Shown: positions 1 through 9,005 of the stretch, piece after piece
Numbering within the stretch: the first letter of the stretch is position 1
How the letters are laid out: every line of letters starts with the position of its first letter
Assembly (NCBI GenBank): GCA_047630175.1
Contig: JBLHVI010000001.1
Span: 1 to 64,000, forward strand
From: UBA4582 sp047630175
GTDB taxonomy: Bacteria > Pseudomonadota > Gammaproteobacteria > Pseudomonadales > Azotimanducaceae
Length of the DNA stretch: 64,000 nucleotides
Reading direction: 5' to 3'
Position numbers and translations under genes: made by a program
The notes under the pieces: generated by a model
Told to the model about the DNA's origin: nothing
Database searches by the model: none
What the model saw: the letters and a program-made list of their open reading frames with translations, nothing else

Positions 1-2
1 GC

Positions 3-101
3 CCCGGTCATATTTTCAACCTAGGTCACGGCATTATCCCAGAAACCCCGGTTGATAACGTTAAGGCCCTAGTGGACTACGTCCACGGTTATCCAATCTA
101 G
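3..101 (+). CDS. hemE: Uroporphyrinogen decarboxylase, C-terminal end (partial)
   Basis: The frame beginning at base 3 reads PGHIFNLGHGIIPETP and ends at TAG 99-101. The HIFNLGHGI(I/L)PETP block is the hallmark C-terminal motif of HemE, which decarboxylates uroporphyrinogen III to coproporphyrinogen III in haem synthesis. Only 32 residues are visible because the gene starts outside the window. The last ten codons (VDYVHGYPI plus stop) form the first unit of a 30-bp tandem repeat that continues past the stop, so the present C-terminus may have been set by repeat expansion. Family identity is secure from the motif. Confidence 0.85.
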   Translation, partial: PGHIFNLGHGIIPETPVDNVKALVDYVHGYPI

Positions 102-205
102 GTGGACTACGTCCACGGTTATCCAATCTAGGTGGACTACGTCCACGGGTATCCAATGCAAGCGGACTACGTTCACGGGTATCCAATGCAAGCGGACTAC
201 GTCCG
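71..205. repeat. 30-bp tandem repeat, 4.5 units, at the hemE stop
   Basis: Units lie at 71-100, 101-130, 131-160 and 161-190, with a partial fifth at 191 to about 205. Each carries a short inverted repeat, GTGGAC-TAC-GTCCAC in units 1-3. In the partial fifth unit the second stem pair changes from T-A to C-G, which keeps the hairpin; the fourth unit has a mismatch. The 30-bp period preserves the hemE frame. Units 1 and 2 have TAG where units 3 and 4 have CAA. The array lies between the converging ends of hemE and argA and could act as a bidirectional transcript end. Confidence 0.9.
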
Positions 206-220
206 TAAACAGCTTGCCTA

Positions 221-1525
221 CTATACCCCGAGTGGTTTTTCCAATAGCTTGGATTTGCGCTGGTAGTTGTAAGCTGATTGTCGAGCGAGCGGTAAGTCTT
301 CGAGATTGACAGGTCGAAAACCCCGTTCGGCGAACCAATGTGTTGTATGGGTAGTGAGAACAAACAAGCTCTGTAGGCCCTGTTGCTTTGCTTGTGCTTC
401 TATAGATTCAAGCAGTAGTTCGCCTCGATTGTTGTCTCGGTAGTCAGGGTGTGTCACGAGGCACGCAAGTTCGCCCTTGTTCTCAAACGGATAAAGTGCG
501 GCGCAACATACAATCATGCCGTCACGCTCAATCACTGTGAAATAGTTAACCTCTGACTCGAGAAGTTCCCGGGGGCGACGCACAAGAATGCCCTGTTCTT
601 CGAGGGGCGTGATCAGTTCGATAATGCCCGCGACGTCATGGGGCTTGGCAGGCCTGATCTGTTCATAGCTAACTCGGCTGACCTGTGTGCCGGTACCATC
701 TCGCGTAAACAACTCCTGCAGGGCAGCGCCGTCCTCGGCATAACTGATCAGATGACAGCGGGCAACGCCGCGCAAGCAAGCCAGTTTGGCCAGCCTCAGG
801 GGCGCATAGATGTCTAGTTTTGTATCGTCAATATCACTGGCGCGTAACTCACTGATGACGTTGCCCTCACTATCCGTTAAGCCCTTATCAGTAAAGTAAA
901 TCAGCTTTTCGGCACCCAGTGCGGTAGCAATCTCGGTAGCAACTTGAGTCGAGTTGGCGTTGAAAATTTCGCCTGACAGTGAGTAGCCGAGCGGTGAAAT
1001 CAACAGCGTCACGCCCAAGTCAAGCTGTTGGCGAATAGCCGCAGTATTTACTTTGCGGACAACGCCAGTGTTGTGATGGTCGACTCCATCTATCACTCCC
1101 AAGGGTCTGGCGCGAATAAAATTACCTGAGATCACGACCATCTCGGCGCCATGCTGGGGCGAATTAACGAGGCCCATCGACAGCCTTGCCTCAATATCAG
1201 ATCGCAGGCTGCCCACCACTTCTTGCACTAAGGGTAAAATTTCGGGTGTGGTGATGCGCACGTTGTTAGCAAATTCGCTAGTCATACCTCGGGCTGCAAG
1301 GGCTCGTTCGATCTGAGGTGCCGCGCCGTGAACTACGATCAGCTTCACGCCTAGGCTATGAAGTAGAACGATGTCACTGACTATGTTGCCAAAATTTGGG
1401 TGGTCCATGGCTTCGCCATCGAGATGCAGTACAAAGATCTTGTCTCGGTGCGCGTTGATGTAGGGCGATGAGTCCCTGAACCATTTCACATGTTGTTGGC
1501 TGTCATTCATGTTGTTCATTCGCAT
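221..1525 (-). CDS. argA: N-acetylglutamate synthase (amino-acid acetyltransferase)
   Basis: This enzyme transfers acetyl from acetyl-CoA to glutamate, the first step of arginine synthesis. The 434-residue protein has the classic two-part layout. Residues about 20-280 form an amino-acid-kinase fold (LIVVHGAAPQIERAL, VVISGNFIRARPLG, LISPLGYS), and about 290-430 form a GNAT acetyltransferase domain (RPAKPHDVAGIIELI, ACLVTHPDYRDNNRGE). Length matches the E. coli type. Three in-frame ATGs occur in the first six codons (1525, 1519, 1510) with no strong Shine-Dalgarno; the third best fits the family start. It lies 91 bp downstream of argE on the same strand, so the two arginine genes are probably co-transcribed. 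Confidence 0.95.
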   Translation of the reverse strand: MRMNNMNDSQQHVKWFRDSSPYINAHRDKIFVLHLDGEAMDHPNFGNIVSDIVLLHSLGVKLIVVHGAAPQIERALAARGMTSEFANNVRITTPEILPLVQEVVGSLRSDIEARLSMGLVNSPQHGAEMVVISGNFIRARPLGVIDGVDHHNTGVVRKVNTAAIRQQLDLGVTLLISPLGYSLSGEIFNANSTQVATEIATALGAEKLIYFTDKGLTDSEGNVISELRASDIDDTKLDIYAPLRLAKLACLRGVARCHLISYAEDGAALQELFTRDGTGTQVSRVSYEQIRPAKPHDVAGIIELITPLEEQGILVRRPRELLESEVNYFTVIERDGMIVCCAALYPFENKGELACLVTHPDYRDNNRGELLLESIEAQAKQQGLQSLFVLTTHTTHWFAERGFRPVNLEDLPLARQSAYNYQRKSKLLEKPLGV

Positions 1526-1616
1526 TGTTTTTAGACAGAAAGATAATTGTGGCTTTGATACTCGTTAGAAAAATGCGCCATCGTCAGCCTGCTGAATATC
1601 GGAGCTCAGCGTTTAA

Positions 1617-2780
1617 TTATGCTGGCGGAGTGCAGCAGTGCTGAGCAATCAAGCCGCGCAGTATAGCAATTGTCGGCTCAAGTTGTCGTTGCTCAAGAAA
1701 CTCATCGGGTTGATGGGCCTGATTTATAGAGCCAGGCCCAAGCACGACCGTCTGCATACCCAGCCGCGACAAAAACGGAGCCTCGGTGGCAAAGGCAACA
1801 GTCTGGGGCTCACAACCAGTCAGTTCGCTGGTTATTTTCAGCAGGTCGTCGCCTTGGGTCTGGAACGGCGGTAATGCTTCATGCAATAGATCTAGACTCA
1901 TGGTGAGACCCTGATCCGCCAACAGCGGGGTTAGTCGAGATTCTATCTCGCCCTTGATATTGGTATTGTCCATGCTCGGTAGAACCCGCACATCGAAAGC
2001 CAAGTCAACATGGTCACAAATTCGATTGGGATTGTCGCCGCCGTGAATGCAGCCTAGGTTCAATGTGGGTGACTGCACGGTGAATCCGGGATCTTGATAC
2101 CGCTCGGCTAGCTCTCGGCGAAATTTCATGAGTTCTTCGATAACCAATGCACTGCCGTCAATGGCGTTGGCGCCGAGCGCCGGGTTGGAGGAGTGGCCGG
2201 AGGCGCCCTGAATGTTTAGGGACAACATCATGATGCCTTTGTGCTTGAATACTGGACGTAACTCTGTCGGTTCACCAATTACCGCAAATTTAGCGCCACA
2301 CATATCCGCAGCAGTCAGCGCGCGTGCGCCGCTCATCGAGGACTCCTCGTCAGCTGTCGCGATAACGGTCAGGGGGCGGTGGAACGTTGATTCTAGAAAC
2401 GGCGCCAACGAGGCGATAATCAGGGCAAAGAAGCTTTTCATATCGCAGGTGCCCAACCCATACCAGCGATCATCTCGCTCGGTGACCATAAACGGATCAC
2501 TGGACCATAGGTCGGCGTCTAGTGGGACCGTATCTGTATGACCGGAGAATACCAGACCGTCTTTGCCGCTGCCCCGGGTAGCAATCAGATTGGCTTTGCC
2601 AGGTTGGCCGCTGATGGGCAGGATACGAATGTTGAACCCTAGGGGTTCGAGCCAGTTAGCCAAGGTGTTGATCACGGTCAGATTGCTCTGGTCAAATTGC
2701 GGCAGCGTGCTGCTCACGGACGGCAGAGCAACAAGTTCTGTGACCATGTGTTTTAGATCCGGAATGATAGAGCCTGGCAT
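1617..2780 (-). CDS. argE: Acetylornithine deacetylase
   Basis: ArgE removes the acetyl group from N-acetylornithine to give ornithine. It is a cytoplasmic M20-family metallohydrolase. Visible metal-site motifs are GHTDTVP (His, Asp), LGTCDMK (Asp), ATADEESSMSGA (catalytic Glu and metal Glu) and INQAHQPDEF near the C-terminus (His). I use ATG at 2780 (MPGSIIPDLKHM), which has GGAG 11 bases upstream and gives 387 residues; the open frame extends 20 codons further, but that extra part looks non-family. Having argE (linear pathway) together with argA fits the acetyl-hydrolysing version of arginine synthesis. It is divergent from the assembly ATPase gene, with a short shared promoter region. Confidence 0.93.
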   Translation of the reverse strand: MPGSIIPDLKHMVTELVALPSVSSTLPQFDQSNLTVINTLANWLEPLGFNIRILPISGQPGKANLIATRGSGKDGLVFSGHTDTVPLDADLWSSDPFMVTERDDRWYGLGTCDMKSFFALIIASLAPFLESTFHRPLTVIATADEESSMSGARALTAADMCGAKFAVIGEPTELRPVFKHKGIMMLSLNIQGASGHSSNPALGANAIDGSALVIEELMKFRRELAERYQDPGFTVQSPTLNLGCIHGGDNPNRICDHVDLAFDVRVLPSMDNTNIKGEIESRLTPLLADQGLTMSLDLLHEALPPFQTQGDDLLKITSELTGCEPQTVAFATEAPFLSRLGMQTVVLGPGSINQAHQPDEFLEQRQLEPTIAILRGLIAQHCCTPPA

Positions 2781-2959
2781 AAACGAGTTATCTCCACACG
2801 GGATTGCGCGTAAAAGGAACATTAGCAAGTAGTGTAACAAGATGCCCTGAGTGCGAAACCTGTTTTGTCGTGAGCGCGTCGTTTGCCTGCGTCAAAGCAC
2901 GTAAAATAGGTGTAGACTGAGTGAAGTGTCACTTCCCCCTGTTTGAACGAGGCAAGTCT

Positions 2960-4750
2960 GTGAGTATTCAGGAAGTCGGTTCCAATAAACCGGACATCAC
3001 CCTTAACGTCCGAGGTGTTATCAATGATCTGGTGGCGGATGGCCGGCTGTCGGCTGAAGATGCTGAAACCATCAGCATGAAGTCGCGTGGCAAGCATCAG
3101 TTAAAGTGGCATCCGATCGAACTCGTTGCCGACGAAAATGTTACTGACCAAAGAACCCCTACAAAAAAACTCGATCTGGAGGTTTTGACCCATTGGCTGT
3201 GCGAGCGCTCGAAGCAAACCTACAAGCGTATTGACCCCTTAAAGATTGATGCCACTGTGGTGACGCGCATTATGTCTGCTGAGTTTGCGAAGCGTCATGG
3301 TCTGTTGTCCATTTCGGTCACGGCTGATGAGATCATTATCGCCTCGGCTCAACCCTATGTGTATGGTTGGGAGGCAACTATTGCTCAGTCTCAGCCGGGC
3401 AAGGTACTGACTCGGGTGGTGGCTAATCCGGCAGATATTCGACGCTACACCACCGAATTTTACCAAATGGCGAAATCCGTCAGCAAAGCTAACGCCCAAG
3501 GTATTAATGCCAGCTCGTTGACGAATCTTGAGCAGATGTTAGAGCTCGGACATATCGACGCTATGGAAGCCAACGATGCACATATCGTCAATATTGTTGA
3601 CTGGCTGCTCAGTTACGCGTTTACCCAAAGAGCCAGTGATATTCACCTCGAGCCTCGGCGTGAAAAGGGTCGCATTCGGTTTCGAATCGATGGTGTATTG
3701 CACTTGGTTTACGAGCTGCCCGCACCCGTGATGAACGCGGTCACTAGCCGCTTGAAAACCCTTGGTCGCATGGATGTCGCTGAGAAGCGCCGGCCTCAGG
3801 ACGGCCGCCTGAAGACCAAAACCCAAGATGGTCATGAGGTGGAGCTACGTTTGGCGACCATGCCTACGGCGTTTGGGGAGAAGATGGTACTGCGGATCTT
3901 TGATCCGGATATCCTACTGAAATCTTTCGCTCAGTTAGGTCTGGCCAATGAAGATTTTGAACGTTGGCAGGCGCTGGTGAAAAACTCCAATGGGATTGTG
4001 CTGGTCACCGGCCCCACCGGTTCAGGCAAGACCACAACCCTGTATTCGAGTCTGAAACAGCTGGCTACTGAAGACGTTAATGTCTGTACTATTGAAGACC
4101 CGATTGAGATGGTTGAGGGAAGTTTCAACCAGATGCAGGTGCAAACCAATATCGACCTAAATTTCGCCGACGGTGTACGCGCCCTATTAAGGCAAGACCC
4201 AGATATCATCATGGTGGGTGAGATTCGGGACCTTGAAACGGCTGAGATGGCTGTTCAGGCGGCGCTCACTGGGCACCTAGTCATCTCGACGCTGCACACC
4301 AACGACGCGCCATCGGCGATCACTCGTCTGCTTGAGCTAGGCATCGCACCTTATCTCATCAAGGCGACGTTGCTGGGTGTTATGGCGCAGCGTTTAGTCA
4401 GGATTTTGTGTCCTCATTGTAAGACCGCGGTGCCTGTCGACGAAGAGGGCTGGAAGGCGCTGACCGCGCCTTGGAAGATGACGCCTCCCACAAAAACATA
4501 TCAGCCGGTGGGCTGCATTGAATGTCGTGAAACGGGTTTTCGGGGTCGCGAGGGAATCTATGAATTGCTGCCCTTGAGCGATGGCGTCAAGCCCTTCGTA
4601 ACCTCTGGGGCCGACATCGGCAAGCTGCGTAAGATGGGTATGCGCGAGGGCATGAGAACCCTTCGCTTGAGTGGCGCTTTGAAAATTGCTGCTGGCAGTA
4701 CAACCATCGCTGAGGTGATCCGGGTCGCTCCCTTCTCTGGTGTGGAATAG
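2960..4750 (+). CDS. GspE/PulE/PilB-family assembly ATPase (orphan)
   Basis: This is a hexameric ATPase of the type II secretion/type IV pilus class, which powers pseudopilin or pilin assembly from the cytoplasmic face of the inner membrane. From the chosen start it has 596 residues: an N-terminal MshEN-like region (about 60-200), Walker A GPTGSGKT at about 351-358, an Asp/His-box region, Walker B (DPDIIMVGEIRD) and a C-terminal zinc tetracysteine, CPHC at about 483 with CIEC at about 518. The GTG at 2960 has GAGG 7-8 bases upstream; the ATG at 2921 has no ribosome site. glnE follows after 2 bp. No pilin, platform or secretin genes are nearby, so the exact machine it serves cannot be told. 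Confidence 0.88.
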   Translation: MSIQEVGSNKPDITLNVRGVINDLVADGRLSAEDAETISMKSRGKHQLKWHPIELVADENVTDQRTPTKKLDLEVLTHWLCERSKQTYKRIDPLKIDATVVTRIMSAEFAKRHGLLSISVTADEIIIASAQPYVYGWEATIAQSQPGKVLTRVVANPADIRRYTTEFYQMAKSVSKANAQGINASSLTNLEQMLELGHIDAMEANDAHIVNIVDWLLSYAFTQRASDIHLEPRREKGRIRFRIDGVLHLVYELPAPVMNAVTSRLKTLGRMDVAEKRRPQDGRLKTKTQDGHEVELRLATMPTAFGEKMVLRIFDPDILLKSFAQLGLANEDFERWQALVKNSNGIVLVTGPTGSGKTTTLYSSLKQLATEDVNVCTIEDPIEMVEGSFNQMQVQTNIDLNFADGVRALLRQDPDIIMVGEIRDLETAEMAVQAALTGHLVISTLHTNDAPSAITRLLELGIAPYLIKATLLGVMAQRLVRILCPHCKTAVPVDEEGWKALTAPWKMTPPTKTYQPVGCIECRETGFRGREGIYELLPLSDGVKPFVTSGADIGKLRKMGMREGMRTLRLSGALKIAAGSTTIAEVIRVAPFSGVE

Positions 4751-4752
4751 AC

Positions 4753-7686
4753 GTGGAGCAGCTGGCGGCGCTATATAGCGAGATCCAAGCCCAGATCGAA
4801 GATCTGCAACCTCATTGTGCGCCTTCTTTGTTGAAGGATTTTGTTCGAGTCTGCGCGTTAAGCGACTATGTGCGTCAGCAAGTCATGCGCGATCCGGCAA
4901 TGATTCGCGCGCTGCTTGAGTCGCAAGCGCTGTCGTCGCCACTCCCGATTGATTTTTTCACGACCCAGTTGCATGGCCTAGACCCGCTGAGTCTGGACAA
5001 AGGCCTGCGCGAATGTCGTCAAGCGGCCATGGTGCGGATTATTTTTCGAGATTTAACCCGTCTTGCAGAGCTCGAGGAAACGATGAGCGACCTGTCGGAC
5101 CTTGCAGACAGTTGCATTGACGCAGCGCTGTCCGTGCACTACGCCAAAAACCTTGAAAAGTTTGGCCAGCCCATTGGCGATGATACTGGTCAGGTTCAGC
5201 AGATGGCGGTACTCGCGCTGGGTAAGCTTGGCGCGCGGGAGCTGAATGTTTCGTCAGATATTGATCTGATTTTCTTCTATGACGAGCCGGGAATGGTGGC
5301 GTCAACTGGCAGGGAGATGACCAATCAGGAATTTTTTATTCGCACCAGCCAAGACGTTATTCGTTCGCTCGATGCTAACTTACACCAAGGTTTTGTCTTT
5401 CGGGTCGATATGCGTCTTCGGCCATATGGCGAAAGTGGCGCGTTGATTCTCAATAGCGCTTCTATGGAAAAATATTTCTATGAACAGGGGCGAGACTGGG
5501 AGCGCTATGCGTTTGTTAAGGCGCGCGCGGCAGCGGGTCATGTAACGCTTGGCGAGCAGTTTCTGCTTTGGCTGCGGCCTTTTATTTACCGTAAATACCT
5601 AGATTATAGCGCCATCGATGCATTGCGTGAAATGAAGCGCATGATTGAGATTCAGGTTTCTCGTAAAGAGATGCTAGACGACGTCAAGTTAGGTCCCGGG
5701 GGCATCCGTGAAATCGAATTTATTGTCCAGGCGTTACAATTAATCTGGGGCGGACGAGAGCCCCAGTTGCAGGAGCGGCGGATCTTGCACGCCATGACTC
5801 TGCTAGCCGCGGGGGATTTCCTGCCGACCCATGAAGTGGATCAGCTGCGCGCAGCCTACTATTTTTTACGTAATTGTGAGCATGCGATTCAAGCTGAAAA
5901 GGATCGTCAGACTCAGGCCTTACCGACGGTCGATCTTGCTCAGCAACGACTTGCTGATGCTATGGGTTTTGCCGGCTATGAGACTTTCATGGCGGTGTTG
6001 CAGCGTCATCGGCAGTCAGTGACCGCAATCTCCGAGCGCTTTATGTCATCGAATCGTGCCGACAAAGATGAAGTGCTGGAAGGCAATCTATCTTGGGCGT
6101 CTATCTGGCGCGAGCCCGGATTAGAACGCACGGTCGAGTTGCTCGCCATGTCAGGTTACCGGCAGGCTGATGCGGTCTCGCTTGAACTTCAGCAATTCAG
6201 CCAGCGCATGAACGATCGTGACCTGCAAGAGATTGGACTTGCCCGTCTTGACCGATTGATGCCGGTGCTGCTCGGTTTAGCTGCCCGGCAGCAGGATCCT
6301 GACAAAACGCTGGCTCGTCTGCTGCCTATTGTTGATCAGATTGCACGACGTAGTACCTATATCGTCTATCTTCTTGAGAACCTTGATGCCTTGCAACGCG
6401 TGACTCACTTGTGCGGTATGAGCCCATGGGTGGCGGCTCGTCTGAGCGAGATGCCTATCCTTCTGTACGAGTTATCTGACCGTCATATTGATGAAGCAGT
6501 ATTTGAGAAAAACCTATTAGCCGCAGAGTTACAAGAGCAGCTAGCCAGCGTCGGCAGCGATGACCTTGAGGCGCAGATGGATCTGTTGCGACAGTTTAAA
6601 AATGCTGCGGTTCTCAAGGTGGCGGTCTTTGAGTTGCTCGATGTCTTACCTTTAATGAAAGCTTCCGATGCTCTCACAGCCATCGCTGAGATCGTGCTGG
6701 ATAAGGCTATCGACTTGGCATGGCAGAATATGGTGGTGCGCTTTGGTTGCCCTTGCTCATTGCAAGGTGAGGCCTTGGGCTGTCAATTTGCGATTGTAGC
6801 CTATGGCAAGCTCGGTGGGCTCGAGCTGGGCTACGGGTCCGACTTGGATCTAGTGATGCTCTATGATGCTGACCCGCAAGGCGAGACTGATGGTGAGAAG
6901 CAGATTGAGAACAGTATTTTTTTTCATCGTATGGCGCAGAGAATTATTCACATCCTAACGCGCTACACGCGTTTTGGTACGGTCTATGAAGTTGACCTGC
7001 GCCTCAGACCTTCAGGTAATAAGGGCCCGCTAATCGGCACTTTTAATGCTTATGGGCGCTATCTGGCAACGTCAGCGTGGACCTGGGAGTTACAGGCCCT
7101 CGTGCGTGCCCGTTTTGTTGCGGGTCATCCCGACTTGCGGGCCAAATTTGACCAACTGCGTGGTAATGTTTTGCAGCATTCACGAGATCGTGCTGCTTTG
7201 CTAGTAGACGTGGTGTCGATGCGTAAGAAGATGCGTTCGCATCTTGAAAGCCGGACGTTGACTGCGCCGCCCTCAACACCGGCAGCGCAGGATGTAACAC
7301 AGGCACTGTCCGCAGAGTCGACGGCGAAAAGCGCGCGTTCAGCTCGATCTGAGCTAGGTGATGAGGTGTTGGTGTCAGGCTTTGATCTAAAGCACGGTAC
7401 CGGAGCAATAGTCGACATCGAGTTTATGGTGCAGTTCGCGGTACTGGCCAGTGCTCATGAACATCCTCAAGTCGTGCGTTGGTCCGACAAGGTGCGTTTG
7501 CTAGCGAGCCTCGAGGCGATAGGGATCTTCAATAGCACTGACAGGCAGTTGTTGCATGACGCTTATATCGCGTATCGGTCAGCGGTTCACTATGAGTGGC
7601 TGGGTGGCGAGATGCAGTCATTCGGGCAGCTTAATAAATACCGTGAGGCGGTGGTCGCTATTTGGCAACGTTGCATGTCGGTCTGA
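4753..7686 (+). CDS. glnE: Glutamine synthetase adenylyltransferase / adenylyl-removing enzyme
   Basis: GlnE attaches AMP to, and removes it from, the regulatory tyrosine of glutamine synthetase, under PII control. The 977-residue protein contains two nucleotidyltransferase domains. The N-terminal deadenylylase carries GKLGARELNVSSDIDL at about 157-172, and the C-terminal adenylylase carries YGKLGGLELGYGSDLDL near 684-700; the paired Asp residues of both sites are intact. It starts with GTG two bases after the ATPase stop, so it is translationally coupled. Around residues 838-872 lies a Ser/Ala/Pro-rich insertion (TAPPSTPAAQDVTQ onward) just before FDLKHGTGAIVDIEF that the E. coli protein lacks, which explains the extra length. 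Confidence 0.96.
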   Translation: MEQLAALYSEIQAQIEDLQPHCAPSLLKDFVRVCALSDYVRQQVMRDPAMIRALLESQALSSPLPIDFFTTQLHGLDPLSLDKGLRECRQAAMVRIIFRDLTRLAELEETMSDLSDLADSCIDAALSVHYAKNLEKFGQPIGDDTGQVQQMAVLALGKLGARELNVSSDIDLIFFYDEPGMVASTGREMTNQEFFIRTSQDVIRSLDANLHQGFVFRVDMRLRPYGESGALILNSASMEKYFYEQGRDWERYAFVKARAAAGHVTLGEQFLLWLRPFIYRKYLDYSAIDALREMKRMIEIQVSRKEMLDDVKLGPGGIREIEFIVQALQLIWGGREPQLQERRILHAMTLLAAGDFLPTHEVDQLRAAYYFLRNCEHAIQAEKDRQTQALPTVDLAQQRLADAMGFAGYETFMAVLQRHRQSVTAISERFMSSNRADKDEVLEGNLSWASIWREPGLERTVELLAMSGYRQADAVSLELQQFSQRMNDRDLQEIGLARLDRLMPVLLGLAARQQDPDKTLARLLPIVDQIARRSTYIVYLLENLDALQRVTHLCGMSPWVAARLSEMPILLYELSDRHIDEAVFEKNLLAAELQEQLASVGSDDLEAQMDLLRQFKNAAVLKVAVFELLDVLPLMKASDALTAIAEIVLDKAIDLAWQNMVVRFGCPCSLQGEALGCQFAIVAYGKLGGLELGYGSDLDLVMLYDADPQGETDGEKQIENSIFFHRMAQRIIHILTRYTRFGTVYEVDLRLRPSGNKGPLIGTFNAYGRYLATSAWTWELQALVRARFVAGHPDLRAKFDQLRGNVLQHSRDRAALLVDVVSMRKKMRSHLESRTLTAPPSTPAAQDVTQALSAESTAKSARSARSELGDEVLVSGFDLKHGTGAIVDIEFMVQFAVLASAHEHPQVVRWSDKVRLLASLEAIGIFNSTDRQLLHDAYIAYRSAVHYEWLGGEMQSFGQLNKYREAVVAIWQRCMSV

Positions 7687-7885
7687 ATACCACGCATTGT
7701 GTCTCTGGCGAGTGCATCATTTTTCGATCCACGGGACGTTCTCCGTGTAGAATGTCGTCTGGCAGCAATCAGTTACTGGTTAGCTCGCCAGTTAATTCCA
7801 TCGACTGGCGCATCGAATTACCAGCAGTTAATTCAACCTCTTGCCCGGTATCTGATTGATCCCGTCATGGCGCTAAAGGAGATAT

Positions 7886-8929
7886 ATGGAACGGACAACA
7901 CAGCGCCTGTTAGTGGTTAGTCCTTCGTGGGTTGGCGATATGGTCATGGCGCAGACATTGCTCAAAACCCTTAAGCAACGTCAACCCGATAGGCTTATCG
8001 ATGTGTTGGCGCCGGCCGCGACCCTCGCCATTGCTTCCCGCATGCCAGAAGTCAATGACACGCTGTTGTTTGAGGTCGGCCATGGTCAGCTAAACCTGCC
8101 CTATCGACGGAAAATTGCCGGCCAGCTAAGACACCGAGACTACGACCAGGCGATTGTTATGCCTAATTCTTTGAAATCGGCACTGGTGCCGTGGCTGGCA
8201 GATATACCGATTCGCACTGGATTTCGTGGTGAGTATCGATATGGCTTGATCAACGACATGCGCCTGCTCGACAAGGCGCGTTTGCCGCGCATGGTTGACC
8301 GTTTTAACAACCTCGGCGGTGCCATCAATGCTGCCGCGCCGCCCACCAAGTTTCCTGCTCTGTCTATAGATCCTCAGAATCAGCAGGATTGTTTGGCTAA
8401 ACTCGGTCTCATTCACTCCCCGTCGTCACCTCCTATTCTTGGGCTGTGCCCAGGCGCTGAGTTTGGCGACGCCAAGCGTTGGCCAGCCGGCCATTACGCG
8501 GCAGTGGCGGACATGGCTGTTCAGCAGGGCATGCAGGTGTGGATCTTTGGTGGTCCGGCGGATGCGTTGGTGGCGTCGGAGATTAAAAACCTGGTCGCCG
8601 CAACGAGTCAGTCTCAGGTTGAGGTACTTGCGGGCAAGACGCGGTTGGTGGATGCCATTGATTTAATGAGTCTTTGTCAGCTTGTTGTGTCAAATGATTC
8701 TGGGCTTATGCATATCGCAGCGGCGGTGAATTGCCCTACGGCTGTGGTCTATGGGTCTACTTCTCCGAGTTTTACGCCACCGCTGACCGACAAGCTGCAT
8801 GTGGTGTCGCTGGCATTGGACTGCAGTCCTTGTTTCAAGCGCACTTGCCCTCTTGGGCATAAAGACTGTCTGAATAAATTATGGCCGTCGATGCTAGCGC
8901 CTGTGATTGCCCAATACGCCGCGGCTTGA
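7886..8929 (+). CDS. waaF: ADP-heptose:LPS heptosyltransferase II
   Basis: WaaF adds the second L-glycero-D-manno-heptose to the LPS inner core on the cytoplasmic side of the inner membrane. The 347-residue protein is a glycosyltransferase family 9 member with the typical start LLVVSPSWVGDMVMAQTLL, the GLCPGAEFGDAKRWP block, and the C-terminal SNDSGLMHIAAAV donor-site motif. The ATG has AAAGGAGA four bases upstream, a strong ribosome site. The 199 bp separating it from glnE holds no convincing gene. A hairpin with a T-rich tail follows at 8956-8981. Its nearest functional partners are hldE, which makes its donor, and waaA. Confidence 0.93.
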   Translation: MERTTQRLLVVSPSWVGDMVMAQTLLKTLKQRQPDRLIDVLAPAATLAIASRMPEVNDTLLFEVGHGQLNLPYRRKIAGQLRHRDYDQAIVMPNSLKSALVPWLADIPIRTGFRGEYRYGLINDMRLLDKARLPRMVDRFNNLGGAINAAAPPTKFPALSIDPQNQQDCLAKLGLIHSPSSPPILGLCPGAEFGDAKRWPAGHYAAVADMAVQQGMQVWIFGGPADALVASEIKNLVAATSQSQVEVLAGKTRLVDAIDLMSLCQLVVSNDSGLMHIAAAVNCPTAVVYGSTSPSFTPPLTDKLHVVSLALDCSPCFKRTCPLGHKDCLNKLWPSMLAPVIAQYAAA

Positions 8930-8955
8930 AAGTAAGGCTGAGCGCATCGGAGCAC

Positions 8956-8981
8956 AGCCGAAAGGATTGCGGCTTTGTTTT
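8956..8981 (+). terminator. Possible intrinsic terminator after waaF
   Basis: AGCCG (8956-8960) pairs with CGGCT (8970-8974) across a nine-base loop and is followed by TTGTTTT. It sits 26 bases past the waaF stop and just before the converging lpxL stop at 9006. The five-base-pair stem is short, so the call is moderate. Confidence 0.45.
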
Positions 8982-9005
8982 CAGAGCAGTCTGCGTAGAA
9001 CGCAC

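Noticed and set aside
71..205. CRISPR-like array
   Set aside because: Units are contiguous with no spacers and share the hemE coding sequence; this is a tandem duplication.
61..363. Minus-strand repeat protein (RSPLALDTR/RGRSPPRLDN repeats)
   Set aside because: It is the antisense reading of the hemE tandem repeat and argA 3' end, with no ribosome site.
7699..7920. Small gene between glnE and waaF
   Set aside because: The frame overlaps the waaF start and its strong ribosome site, lacks its own, and looks random.
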